Assembly (NCBI GenBank): GCA_021788415.1
Contig: JAJYKR010000007.1
Span: 1-14,253, forward strand
Direction of reading: 5' to 3'
DNA from: an archaeon
GTDB lineage: Archaea; Thermoproteota; Nitrososphaeria; Nitrososphaerales; UBA183
Length of the DNA: 14,253 nt
Under the pieces are notes generated by a model, which saw nothing but the letters and a program-made list of their open reading frames with translations, made no database searches and was not told the DNA's origin. A program made the translations under genes and the position numbers. This document shows positions 5,783 through 13,537 of the stretch, piece by piece; positions within the stretch are counted from its first letter, which is position 1, and each line of letters opens with the position of its first letter.

Positions 5783-7114
5783 CTAACCGTACGCCCTTGT
5801 GATCGTGACCCCGTCTATGAGGAGCCACGGGCAGAGGGTCGGGGTGTCCACCTCCCACCACTGGACCCACTCCCTCTCTTTCGACGCGAGCCTGACCGAG
5901 GAGAACATCCTCTCAAGGTCGTCACCGGCGCGCATCCCCTTCAGGGACTTCACTACTCTTCCGTCTTCCACCAGGTAAGCGCCGTCCCGGGGGACGGTTG
6001 AGAACTCTCCGGTCCTGTAGTTCTTGAACCGGGTGTACCAGTTGCTGGTAAGCACGATTCCCTTCTTCATCTCCTTCACCATCTCGTCGTGCCCCGAGTC
6101 CCCCATCCCGACTTCGAGGTTCCAAGGGCGGGGGCTCGCGAACCCCGCGTTCCCGGTGCTCTCGGTCTTCCACTTCTTCGCGGTGGTCAGGTTGTGTAGG
6201 TAGCCGCGAAGGACTCCATGGTCGATGATCTTGTTGCTCCTTGTGGCCGTGCCCTCGTCGTCGAAGCTCCTCCCTCCCAGCCCCCCTTCCACCGTCCCGT
6301 GGTCTGTCAGGCTGAACGCAGGCGAGGCGACCTTCTTACCGAGCTTGTCAGCGAGGTACGACGTCCCGGCGTCGACTGAGAACGCCGAAGCCGCACCCGC
6401 GACCGTCTCGATCAGGTTCGAAGCCACTGTCGGGCTCATCAGCACTTCGTAGCTTCCGGGCTCGGGCTCGGACGCCTGCCGCATGCTCTTCGCACCCTCT
6501 CCCGCCCTCCTCCCCGCCTCTACCGGGTCGAACCCCCTGAGCGTGGAAGAACAGGATAGCCCGTGCCCGCTCGCTTCGTTGTCTCCGAATGACCGGATGT
6601 TCAGAGTGATTGCCGTCTTCGACCCCTCCCCCAACGTGCCGGTGGAGGTCAGCATCGACACCGTCACTTTGCCTGCGTCGATCACCCCGGCCGACCTCTT
6701 TCCGCCCGCCGCAAGGGAGGAGTCTATGGCCACCTTCGCCAGCCCCGGGAGCTCCACGTCGATGTCTTCCAGCTTCTTGTCGTATCGCATCAGCTCCGGA
6801 GGGTATCTCGCCGCCTTCGCCGGTAGCGGGACGTACTCGGACTCCGGGAGCCCCTTCATCGAAGAGTAGAGGTCGTTCACGAACCTTTTCACCGCAGCAG
6901 GCGAGAGGTTCGACGTCGAAGCTATCGCCTTCCGCCTGTCCTTCGCGAGGTACACAGACAGCTCCGCCTCTTCGACCCTGTTGACTACGGTCACGGAGTC
7001 GTTCGCGAACCTTATCATGCTGTCAGCGCTGTTCGCGCTAATCGCGACGGCGTCGTCCACCCGGTGCGCCTTCGCCGCCGAAATCGCCAGCTCGTTGAGC
7101 TCGTTCAGGTCCAA
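5783..7114 (-). CDS. tldE: TldE/PmbA-type subunit of the TldD/TldE protease
   Basis: The product is 443 residues, near the family's usual size. The pattern is that of PmbA/TldE: an N-terminal helical part, MRQASEPEPGSYEVLMSP in the middle, then TRSNKIIDHGVLRGYLHN and GSHD-like segments near the end. It lacks the HExxxH metal motif seen in its partner, as expected for TldE, which is the non-catalytic half of the TldD/TldE complex. That complex degrades unfolded peptides and matures some modified peptides such as microcin B17 in E. coli; the archaeal substrate is unknown. It follows tldD by four bases. The frame extends to a TTG at 7145-7147, overlapping tldD by 29 bases, but the TTG at 7112-7114 has GAGGT six bases ahead and gives a natural start, so I chose it. 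Confidence 0.88.
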   Translation of the reverse strand: MDLNELNELAISAAKAHRVDDAVAISANSADSMIRFANDSVTVVNRVEEAELSVYLAKDRRKAIASTSNLSPAAVKRFVNDLYSSMKGLPESEYVPLPAKAARYPPELMRYDKKLEDIDVELPGLAKVAIDSSLAAGGKRSAGVIDAGKVTVSMLTSTGTLGEGSKTAITLNIRSFGDNEASGHGLSCSSTLRGFDPVEAGRRAGEGAKSMRQASEPEPGSYEVLMSPTVASNLIETVAGAASAFSVDAGTSYLADKLGKKVASPAFSLTDHGTVEGGLGGRSFDDEGTATRSNKIIDHGVLRGYLHNLTTAKKWKTESTGNAGFASPRPWNLEVGMGDSGHDEMVKEMKKGIVLTSNWYTRFKNYRTGEFSTVPRDGAYLVEDGRVVKSLKGMRAGDDLERMFSSVRLASKEREWVQWWEVDTPTLCPWLLIDGVTITRAYG

Positions 7115-7118
7115 CTTC

Positions 7119-8558
7119 TTACCTCGACCCAAGCTTGATCCCGCCAAGGAGGGTCTCCGGGCCTCCAGTCCACACGGGAGCTCCCTGCATCGGGTCTCCC
7201 TTGCCGCAGGTGGCAGCCTCGAACTCCATGTGCTTGCTCCTCGCCTTCACGCTCCCCCACAGCCTAGGGGTCGTGATCTCGAGGACCGGGGCCCTGACGA
7301 GCCCCTTTACTTCTCCCCGCTCTATGAGATACGCCTCCAGCGCTACATATCTCTGGTTGAGCCTCTTGTCGTCGATGTTCCACTCTGTGAACGTCTTGAA
7401 CAAGACCCCGTGCCTTACCTCCTTGATGACCTCCTCAGTGGTGTAATCTCCAGGCTCGACGAACGTGTTCGACATCCTGATGATCGGCTCCCTGTCGAAG
7501 GAAACCGCCCTGGACGCCCCATTGCTCTTCAGGCCGAACTGGACCGCGGTGGTCCTGTTCTGCAGGAACTCGCTTATCACGCCGTCCTTGATCAGAAAAC
7601 GCTTCTTCGCGGTCACCCCCTCGTCGTCAACCGGGTCGAACCCGTTGGAGTGCGGGATGGTCGGGTCGTCGCTGACGTTGGCTTCTTCGCTCCCTATCTT
7701 CCGCCCGATGCTGTCCGCCTTCAGGTATGACTCCCCGGCCTGGGCTCCTTCTCTCCCGAGGACGCGATCTGCCTCCTGAGGGTGCCCCACTGACTCGTGG
7801 GCCGCGATCCCAGAAAGCTCGGGGCCGAGGACGACGTCCACGGTGTCTGTGGGCGGCTTTTCCGACGTCTTCAGTACCTTCCCCATTATCCTCGCCTCCT
7901 CCTCCACCCTGTCCGCGAGCCCGATCCGCTTCACCACCTCCAGCCCGCCTGTCTCTCCCTGCTGGATGAACCTCTGGGCTGTGGCGCCCCCCTCCATTGC
8001 CGTGAGCGAGCCTCCGAAGCTCACCCTGGGGACGCGCCCTGTAACCCTGGCGCCGTCGCTGTTCACGAAGTACCTCAACTGCAGCTCGGCGGAGATGTAC
8101 AGAAGCCGGCCCGGCAGCTTCACCCCGGCCTTCCCGTCCGCTATCCTGCCTTCGATGTCCACGAGGACGCCGCGGAGCCAGGCGGAGTCCGCGTTCTCGA
8201 TCTTCTGCGTCTCGTGAGCGGCCCAGCTGGTCCTCGTCGCCTTCGAGGAGTCCAGGACTACCGGCTCCTTGAGGACGGCAGAAGAAGCCTTGGCGAGCTT
8301 CACCGCCTTCTGAGCGACTTCGCTGACAGAACTCCTGCGCATGTCGTTGGTGGCCGCGAAGCCCATGGCCCCTCCCGCGATGACCCTGATCCCGATTCCG
8401 AACCCTTCGACGAAGAAAGACGGCTGAGGCTCTCCGTTCTTGAGTCCAAACTCCTTCTCCCAGGTGGTCTGCACCCTCGCCTCGGCGTAGGATGCCCCTG
8501 CCCGCACCGCCTTGGCGACCGCTGATTCAGCGAGGTCCCTCGCCTGCTGCGTCACCAT
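7119..8558 (-). CDS. tldD: TldD-type metalloprotease subunit
   Basis: The product is 479 residues. It carries the metal motif HESVGH (254-259, in LSGIAAHESVGHPQEAD), where the two His bind zinc and Glu255 is catalytic. The C-terminal Cys451 in ATCGKG corresponds to the third zinc ligand of E. coli TldD. NRTTAVQFGLKSNGASR and the downstream RMSNTFVEPGD block are also typical. The protein forms the active half of the TldD/TldE heteromer, with substrate threaded into a closed chamber. It is the promoter-proximal gene; tldE follows after four bases. The start is the ATG at 8556-8558, 27 bases from the TATA box at 8583-8588. All residues needed for activity appear intact. Confidence 0.93.
   Translation of the reverse strand: MVTQQARDLAESAVAKAVRAGASYAEARVQTTWEKEFGLKNGEPQPSFFVEGFGIGIRVIAGGAMGFAATNDMRRSSVSEVAQKAVKLAKASSAVLKEPVVLDSSKATRTSWAAHETQKIENADSAWLRGVLVDIEGRIADGKAGVKLPGRLLYISAELQLRYFVNSDGARVTGRVPRVSFGGSLTAMEGGATAQRFIQQGETGGLEVVKRIGLADRVEEEARIMGKVLKTSEKPPTDTVDVVLGPELSGIAAHESVGHPQEADRVLGREGAQAGESYLKADSIGRKIGSEEANVSDDPTIPHSNGFDPVDDEGVTAKKRFLIKDGVISEFLQNRTTAVQFGLKSNGASRAVSFDREPIIRMSNTFVEPGDYTTEEVIKEVRHGVLFKTFTEWNIDDKRLNQRYVALEAYLIERGEVKGLVRAPVLEITTPRLWGSVKARSKHMEFEAATCGKGDPMQGAPVWTGGPETLLGGIKLGSR
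7121..7125 (-). promoter_or_regulatory. Ribosome-binding site fixing the tldE start
   Basis: GAGGT on the minus strand overlaps the last codon and stop of tldD (agg taa) and ends six bases before TTG 7112-7114. This internal gene of the operon appears to use a Shine-Dalgarno site, unlike the leaderless first genes. Confidence 0.55.
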
Positions 8559-8582
8559 TGCCGTGGTCGTGGAAACGGGGCT

Positions 8583-8588
8583 TGTAAA
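8583..8588 (-). promoter_or_regulatory. TATA box for the tldD-tldE operon
   Basis: On the minus strand TTTACA (in aggtttacaag) is centred 27 bases before the ATG at 8558, so the transcript is predicted to be leaderless. Confidence 0.55.
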
Positions 8589-8622
8589 CCTGATTTTCCC
8601 GACCCTCGGCCCAAGTTGAGGG

Positions 8623-8643
8623 GGCCTAGGCTCCAGCCAGGCC
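8623..8643. repeat. Imperfect hairpin just after the HAD gene stop
   Basis: The arms ggcctaggct (8623-8632) and agccaggcc (8635-8643) pair over nine bases with one bulged A and a very tight loop. The structure touches the stop codon at 8643-8645 of the minus-strand HAD gene, so it would sit in the 3' end of that transcript. No T-run follows, so terminator function is uncertain. Confidence 0.35.
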
Positions 8644-9236
8644 TAATCCAGAGCCGACCTCAGGAACGACGCCGTGTCCTCAGGCCGCCTCGCGAGGTAG
8701 GCCTTGATGCCGAGTGCCCTCGCAGCTTCGATGTTCTCGACGATGTCGTCTACAAACAGGCACGCGCCCGGCTGCGCATCCGCTCGCTTCACCGCCTCGA
8801 TGTAGATTGCAGGGTCCGGCTTCAGAATACCGAGTTCGAACGAGAGCACCTCGGAGGAAAAGAGCGAACCGATGTCGAACCTCTCCTGAAGGGACTTCCA
8901 CACCTCCCTGGACATGTTGCTCAGGGCGACCACCCTGGCCCCCCGCTCCCGCCGCAGGCTATCTACCGCGCCCCAGACTGATGGGACCTTCTTCAGCGAA
9001 GACTCGAGGGCGCGCTTGAACGCGCTGAACTCCACATGCAGGCCCAACTCCGCGCACACGCGCCCGTGGAACTCAGCAAGGGAGAGCCGGCCGCCGTCGA
9101 GTTCCCTGCTCAGCCTGGTCAAGGCTTCGAACACGACCGCCTCCTCCTTCCCATGCTGCGTGCCCATGGCACGCGCAGTCTCGATCCACGGGTTCTCTAT
9201 CAGCACCCCTCCCACGTCGCAAAGCAAGACGGTCAA
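8643..9236 (-). CDS. HAD-superfamily hydrolase with Asp-x-Gly motif I
   Basis: The product is 197 residues. Motif I is CDVGGVL with nucleophile Asp7, but the second acidic residue normally at position 9 is Gly. Motif II is LSNMS (Ser106), motif III is Lys139 in GILKPDP, and motif IV is FVDDIVEN with Asp163/Asp164. A helical cap lies between about residues 15 and 90, giving the subfamily I layout (haloacid dehalogenase, epoxide-hydrolase N-domain or YihX-like). Loss of the second Asp is known in FDLGGVL/FDLGNV-type branches and may change phosphatase chemistry. The start is a TTG (9234-9236), 12 bases after the RNase J-like gene's stop, with AGGA seven bases before it, so the two genes are probably one operon. 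The substrate is unknown. Confidence 0.82.
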   Translation of the reverse strand: MTVLLCDVGGVLIENPWIETARAMGTQHGKEEAVVFEALTRLSRELDGGRLSLAEFHGRVCAELGLHVEFSAFKRALESSLKKVPSVWGAVDSLRRERGARVVALSNMSREVWKSLQERFDIGSLFSSEVLSFELGILKPDPAIYIEAVKRADAQPGACLFVDDIVENIEAARALGIKAYLARRPEDTASFLRSALD

Positions 9237-9248
9237 TCAGAAGTCCTG

Positions 9249-10616
9249 CTACCCTGAGACCGAGATCGGCTTGCCCTTCACGGGCACCTCGAGCCTCCAT
9301 CCTTTCCGCTTCCTCTTCGCGTTGAACTCCTCCGGGTGCTCAGTGTGTATGGGGACCACCTTGGCTGCTCCTACGCGGTCGACCAGCGAGAAGACCTCCC
9401 CCGAGGGCGCGTGCCCCGACGCATGGAGCTGGACGTAGCTGAACCCGACGTGCCTCACCCAGTTCTGGATCACCGCCTCCTCTCTTTCGCCCTCCTCGTT
9501 GAACGCCTCGGTGGCCGAGTGGATGTACGTCCCACCTCTCGCCGGTCTGATGTCTATGAGCTCGGGGAAGTCCCACGCCTCCAGGTGGAGAAAAGTCTCC
9601 CTCTCCTTCCGCCTGACCTCGGCCGAGCTCACTCCATGGTCCAGGAACCGCCTCTCCCACTGGAAGTAGTCGGAGTCGTCGAGGCTCCCGGTCCTTTTCC
9701 TCTTGACGTAAACGTCCACGTCCTTTCCCACCCTCGGGACTTTCAGCCGGCTGTCAGAACCTAGCTTGTCGAGCAGGATTGCCATCTTCATCGAGACGAC
9801 CAGCCTCCTTCCCGCCCTCTTGCTCGCTTCGTAGAACGTGTTGACCCTGTCTACGTCGTTCCCCCTGAAGGATGAGAAGACCAGCCCCTTCGTCCCCTTG
9901 ACCATCCTGTCCGCTTCCCCCAGCACCTCCTCCTCTGTCACGTTTGCCCTTCCGTCGCCGTGTCCCACCCTCGTCCCCTCCGTGAGCAGGAGGTCGGGCT
10001 CCTCCTTCGCGGCCGCCTCGACGAAGTCCGTTGTCATCGACCCGGCTGGGCCGTGGAACCGGAAGTCCCCCGTGTACGCCATGGTGCCGTCGCTCAGGTG
10101 GACCACGAAGCCGTAGGCGCCGGGTATCGAGTGGTCGACGTGGACAGGCACGAACTCCATCGGACCAACCTTGAACGTCCGACCTGTCCGGAACTTCCTG
10201 ATGGGGTGGTCGTCGAGCGGCGAAGACCTCGACTCGCTGTAGGCGTCGTGTATGAGGGAAGTCGTCTCGCCGCAGTAGATCGGTATCTTGGGGTCGGTGT
10301 ACCCAATCCTCCCTGTGTGATCGGAATGATAGTGGCTGAGGACTATGGCGTCGACCTCAGGGTCGGAGTGCTTCATGCTGGTGTTCTGGAGCGCCTTTTC
10401 CGAATAGAGCCCTGGGACCTCAGGTAGGAGCCCGAACTCGAACAGGTCCCCTGCGCCGTTCACCTGCCTGGGCTGGATGCCGGAGTCGAAATAATCCGAC
10501 CCGTCAGCGAACCCTGTCCCGAAGTCGAGGATGACCTTGGTCCCCCTGTCCTCCAGCAGGAACTTGTTCCCTCCGATCTCGCCGACCCCGCCGAAACAGC
10601 TTATCACAGGAGGCAA
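9249..10616 (-). CDS. RNase J-like metallo-beta-lactamase/beta-CASP protein
   Basis: The product is 455 residues, the length of archaeal RNase J-like proteins. FGGVGEIGGNKF opens the fold as in RNase J. The metal site is intact: HYHSDH (95-100), His162 in VDHSIPG and Asp184 in YTGDFRFHG. The beta-CASP motifs are also present: acidic Glu213 (LLLTEGTRV), His in HASGHAPSG (398/402) and His424 in VVPIHTEH. This supports nuclease activity (5'-3' exoribonuclease or endonuclease) in cytoplasmic RNA turnover. The insert around 300-350 is charged (YVKRKRTG...RRKERE). The C-terminal domain of bacterial RNase J is absent. The TTG start at 10614-10616 is 27 bases from a TATA box. Another MBL hydrolase role cannot be excluded. 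Confidence 0.85.
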   Translation of the reverse strand: MPPVISCFGGVGEIGGNKFLLEDRGTKVILDFGTGFADGSDYFDSGIQPRQVNGAGDLFEFGLLPEVPGLYSEKALQNTSMKHSDPEVDAIVLSHYHSDHTGRIGYTDPKIPIYCGETTSLIHDAYSESRSSPLDDHPIRKFRTGRTFKVGPMEFVPVHVDHSIPGAYGFVVHLSDGTMAYTGDFRFHGPAGSMTTDFVEAAAKEEPDLLLTEGTRVGHGDGRANVTEEEVLGEADRMVKGTKGLVFSSFRGNDVDRVNTFYEASKRAGRRLVVSMKMAILLDKLGSDSRLKVPRVGKDVDVYVKRKRTGSLDDSDYFQWERRFLDHGVSSAEVRRKERETFLHLEAWDFPELIDIRPARGGTYIHSATEAFNEEGEREEAVIQNWVRHVGFSYVQLHASGHAPSGEVFSLVDRVGAAKVVPIHTEHPEEFNAKRKRKGWRLEVPVKGKPISVSG

Positions 10617-10640
10617 CTGCGCGAACTCGCGCCCCCAAAC

Positions 10641-10648
10641 TAATTAAC
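10641..10648 (-). promoter_or_regulatory. TATA box for the RNase J-like/HAD operon
   Basis: On the minus strand gttaatta is centred about 27 bases before the TTG at 10616. It lies back to back with the plus-strand TATA box at 10663-10670, so this is a divergent promoter region. Confidence 0.55.
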
Positions 10649-10662
10649 GATTCCAAAGAACG

Positions 10663-10670
10663 AATAAATA
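10663..10670 (+). promoter_or_regulatory. TATA box for the membrane peptide/HAD/GMC operon
   Basis: The element aataaata, preceded by the purine-rich aagaacg that could serve as a BRE, is centred about 28-30 bases upstream of the TTG at 10696. It predicts an almost leaderless transcript. Confidence 0.55.
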
Positions 10671-10695
10671 TGAAGGCCGACGAACTCGTGAACGG

Positions 10696-10824
10696 TTGCT
10701 CCCATCCCCGCCCTACTTCCAGGTTGACCCCTCCGACACGTTCACAGCAATCGCCATACTGGTCGTGGCCATAGGCCTGGTTGGGCTCGCGATTCTGATA
10801 CTGTTCTCAAAGAGAAAGATCTAG
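10696..10824 (+). CDS. Small single-span membrane protein, 42 residues
   Basis: The frame runs from TTG (10696-10698) to TAG (10822-10824). The short N-terminal part is polar and Pro-rich (LPSPPYFQVDPSDTF). It is followed by one clear membrane helix of about 20 residues (AIAILVVAIGLVGLAILILF) and a basic end (SKRKI), so the N-terminus would face outside and the tail the cytoplasm by the positive-inside rule. A TATA box at the right distance supports expression. The stop is six bases before the HAD phosphatase ATG, so it is the first gene of the four-gene unit. I recognise no family; it may anchor or regulate a neighbour's product. It is below usual length cut-offs and easy to miss. Confidence 0.6.
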   Translation: MLPSPPYFQVDPSDTFTAIAILVVAIGLVGLAILILFSKRKI

Positions 10825-10830
10825 GCCGAC

Positions 10831-11490
10831 ATGGTCGTCGGGGTCATCTTCGACATCGACGGCACCCTCGTGACGTTCAGGTTCGACGTCCAAGGGACCA
10901 GGCTGGCGCTATTCGACGAGCTCAGACGGCATGGGCTCGGCACCCAAGGGCTCGACCTGAGGTCCGCGACCCAGACCATCTTGGACTCGGCCAGGGAGCA
11001 GTCGGACGCCGGGCTCGGGCCCGGATACGAGACAATCCGCGAATCGGTCTTCGCAATCCTCGACGGGTTCGAGGTTCAAAGCGCAGCGAGCGCCTCCATC
11101 ATCCCGGGGGCGCTCGACGTGGTCGACGGCCTCCGGTCGCGCGGCGTGCGGCTGGGGGTGCTCACCAACAGCGGCAGGAAGGCCGCCGAGGCGACCCTCC
11201 GGCGGGCTGGGCTGATGGACCGCTTCGAGTTCGTCCTGACCCGGGACGAGACCAGGATCATGAAGCCGAGGCCGGAAGGGATGGAGATGGCGGCCGCGAA
11301 GCTCGGGCTACCGAAGGGTTCGATTTTCTACGTCGGGGACAGCGCGCAGGACGTGCACGCGGCGATCTCCGCGGGTATCAAGGTAGTCTCGGTAGCCACC
11401 GGGAACTACACAGCGGAGAGGCTGTCCGCAGAGGGCGCGGACTTCGTGGTCTCTGGACTTTCGGAGCTCGGCGCAATATTGGGAATCTAA
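10831..11490 (+). CDS. HAD-family phosphatase, phosphoglycolate phosphatase-like
   Basis: The product is 219 residues with a complete HAD motif set: IFDIDGTLV with Asp8 (nucleophile) and Asp10, LTNSG with Thr112, Lys145 in IMKPRPEG, and YVGDSAQD with Asp170 and Asp174. A helical cap domain lies between about 18 and 90, as in Gph and related phosphatases and pyrophosphatases. Such enzymes hydrolyse small phosphate monoesters, for example 2-phosphoglycolate from DNA repair or sugar phosphates; the motifs do not fix the substrate. It lies six bases after the membrane peptide and 18 bases before the GMC oxidoreductase gene. Unlike the HAD at 8643-9236, both motif I Asp residues are present. Confidence 0.88.
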   Translation: MVVGVIFDIDGTLVTFRFDVQGTRLALFDELRRHGLGTQGLDLRSATQTILDSAREQSDAGLGPGYETIRESVFAILDGFEVQSAASASIIPGALDVVDGLRSRGVRLGVLTNSGRKAAEATLRRAGLMDRFEFVLTRDETRIMKPRPEGMEMAAAKLGLPKGSIFYVGDSAQDVHAAISAGIKVVSVATGNYTAERLSAEGADFVVSGLSELGAILGI

Positions 11491-11508
11491 TCAAATATCA
11501 GGGCTTCC

Positions 11509-13533
11509 GTGGCTCGGGCGTTGGAGCTGAGCGGGTCGGAGCGCCGGGCCATGGAGGCGCTTTGCGATGCCCTCTTCCCTGGCGCCCCTGACGGACCAGA
11601 TTTCTTCAGGAGGAGCGCCCATGAACTCGGCGTCGACGTCCTGCTTGCAGACGCGGTGGAGCACTCTCGCCAGCCGAACAACGCCAGGGACTTCAAGCGG
11701 ATCCTCACCGTGGTCGAGAGCCCGCTCTACAACCTCGCCCTTACCGGGCGTCCGGTGCGGTTCTCCTCCCTCGATCCGGAGGCGCGGGAGCGCTACCTCC
11801 AGGCATGGCGCGACAGCCCGGTCGCGCTCAAGCGGACGGCATTCCAGGCCCTGAAGCGCCTCACGCTATTCCTCGCGTACGCCACCGCTGGCCCGGACGG
11901 CTCGAACCCGAACTGGGACGCCATCGGGTATCCCGGCGCTTCACACGACGCGCCCGTGCCGGTCCCCGAAGAGCTTCGCCTGGTCCCGCTCAAGGTTGAT
12001 TCTGACATTACGCTGGCAGTCGACGTGGTGGTCGCGGGCTCGGGGGCAGGCGGGAGCGTGATCGCCGACTACCTCGCGTCGTCAGGATACGACGTCCTGG
12101 TGCTGGAGCAGGGGCCGTACGAGACCGCCGAGACCTTCCAGCAGAGCGAAATGCGGATGATGCAGAAGCTGTTCCAGCAGAGCGGGACGGCTGCCACCAC
12201 CGACCTTTCCTTCGTCCTCCTTGCAGGGAGAGGCGCAGGCGGGGGGACCACCGTTAACTGGAACACGTGCCTGAAGCCTCCCAACAGGGTGCTCGCCGAA
12301 TGGGAGTCGGAATTTGGAATAACCGGAGTCGCTGGTCCGGAGTTCGCTTCGTTCCTGGACGAAGCGTGGAAGGCTATCGGGGTCAACGACGAAGAGAGCC
12401 AGCGAAACGGGAACAACTCGGTCCTCTGGGACGGCTGCAAGGCGCTTGGTTACAAAGAAGGGAGCGACTACCACACGATATCCCGCAACGCCGTCGGTTG
12501 CAAGCAGAGGTGCGACTTCTGCACCTACGGCTGCATCTACTCGGCGAAGCAGTCTACTGCGCTGACTTACCTCCCGCGGGCGCAGAAGAAGGGGGCGAAG
12601 TTCGTCTTCGACGCCAGAGTCGAGCACGTCGTCATAGAGGGCGGCGCAGCCAGGGGCGTTGTCGCCAGCGTAGAATCGGGAGGGAGGACCCACAGGCTCG
12701 AAGTGAAGGCGCGCGCGGTCGTAGCAGCTTGCGGCGGCATCGAGACGCCGGCGCTCCTCCTCAGGTCGGGGGTGCGGGACAGGAACGTAGGCGCGTACCT
12801 CCGCCTCGACCCCACGATAGCGGTGGGGGGGATATTCGAGAAGCCGATAGATCCCTGGAAGGGCCCGCCGCAGACGGTCGCGGTCTGGAAGTTCATCGAC
12901 CTCGACGGGACCTACCACGGCTTCTGGGTCGAGGCAGCTCCCGCCCACCCGGGGCTGTTCGCCCTGTCTATCCCGTGGGTCAACGGCAGGCAGCACAAGG
13001 ACTTCATGCGCCGGTACTACAGCCGCTCTTCGGCTTCCATCGTCCTCCTCCGCGAGAGGAGCTCGGGCCGGGTCACGGTAGACAAGGACGGGTACGCCAA
13101 GGTTTCCTATGCACTGGAGGGCGAGGACAGGAAGACGCTCGTCCGGGGGATGACAGAAACTGCGAAGATACTTGCAGCTGCGGGCGCCAGGGGGGTCTGG
13201 ACTACCCACAACTCTCAGGTCTTCGCCGGGGACGGGACCAAACCGTTGACTCCCGGAGACCTTGACTCCTTCGGCGCCGCCCTGGAGAAGCAGGGGGTAG
13301 AATACAACCGGATGATGCTCTTCAGCGCGCACATCATGGGGTCGTGCAGGATGAGCGCCGACCCATCCCTTGGCCCGACTGCCCCCACCGGCGAGCTCCA
13401 TTCGGTAAAGAACCTCTTTATCGGAGACGCCTGCGTCTTCCCCACGACCCCGGCGGTCAACCCCATGATCTCCATCATGGCTATGGCTCGCATGACCGCA
13501 GAGTCCATAAGACTCCGGCTAGGCGACCGCTGA
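11509..13533 (+). CDS. GMC-family FAD oxidoreductase, long-chain alcohol oxidase/dehydrogenase type
   Basis: The product is 674 residues. Residues about 1-165 form a helical N-terminal domain, as in fatty-alcohol oxidases, with LSGSERRAMEALCDALFPG recalling gluconate dehydrogenase subunit 3-like domains. The FAD fold begins at VVVAGSGAGGSVIADYLA (Gly177, 179, 182), with LEQGP following and AGRGAGGGTTVNWN (239-252) as the GMC flavin motif. The C-terminal active site shows His608 in SAHIMGSCRM and Asn651 in TPAVNPMISIMAMA, the His-Asn pair of choline and cholesterol oxidase-type GMC enzymes. Four Cys (331, 335, 338, 342) cluster in GCKQRCDFCTYGC, followed by SAKQST. It probably oxidises a long-chain or sterol-like alcohol, passing electrons to oxygen or another acceptor; this is inference. 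There is no signal peptide. GTG start, 18 bases after the HAD gene. Confidence 0.9.
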   Translation: MARALELSGSERRAMEALCDALFPGAPDGPDFFRRSAHELGVDVLLADAVEHSRQPNNARDFKRILTVVESPLYNLALTGRPVRFSSLDPEARERYLQAWRDSPVALKRTAFQALKRLTLFLAYATAGPDGSNPNWDAIGYPGASHDAPVPVPEELRLVPLKVDSDITLAVDVVVAGSGAGGSVIADYLASSGYDVLVLEQGPYETAETFQQSEMRMMQKLFQQSGTAATTDLSFVLLAGRGAGGGTTVNWNTCLKPPNRVLAEWESEFGITGVAGPEFASFLDEAWKAIGVNDEESQRNGNNSVLWDGCKALGYKEGSDYHTISRNAVGCKQRCDFCTYGCIYSAKQSTALTYLPRAQKKGAKFVFDARVEHVVIEGGAARGVVASVESGGRTHRLEVKARAVVAACGGIETPALLLRSGVRDRNVGAYLRLDPTIAVGGIFEKPIDPWKGPPQTVAVWKFIDLDGTYHGFWVEAAPAHPGLFALSIPWVNGRQHKDFMRRYYSRSSASIVLLRERSSGRVTVDKDGYAKVSYALEGEDRKTLVRGMTETAKILAAAGARGVWTTHNSQVFAGDGTKPLTPGDLDSFGAALEKQGVEYNRMMLFSAHIMGSCRMSADPSLGPTAPTGELHSVKNLFIGDACVFPTTPAVNPMISIMAMARMTAESIRLRLGDR

Positions 13534-13537
13534 CGCC

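Noticed and set aside
7115..7147. Longer tldE start at TTG 7145-7147
   Set aside because: It would overlap tldD by 29 bases, while TTG 7112-7114 has a well-spaced GAGGT and leaves a normal family N-terminus.
12082..13401. 439-codon minus-strand and 332-codon plus-strand frames (12267-13265) inside the GMC gene
   Set aside because: Both are long only because high GC removes stops. Neither has a recognisable motif, and the GMC frame is intact throughout.
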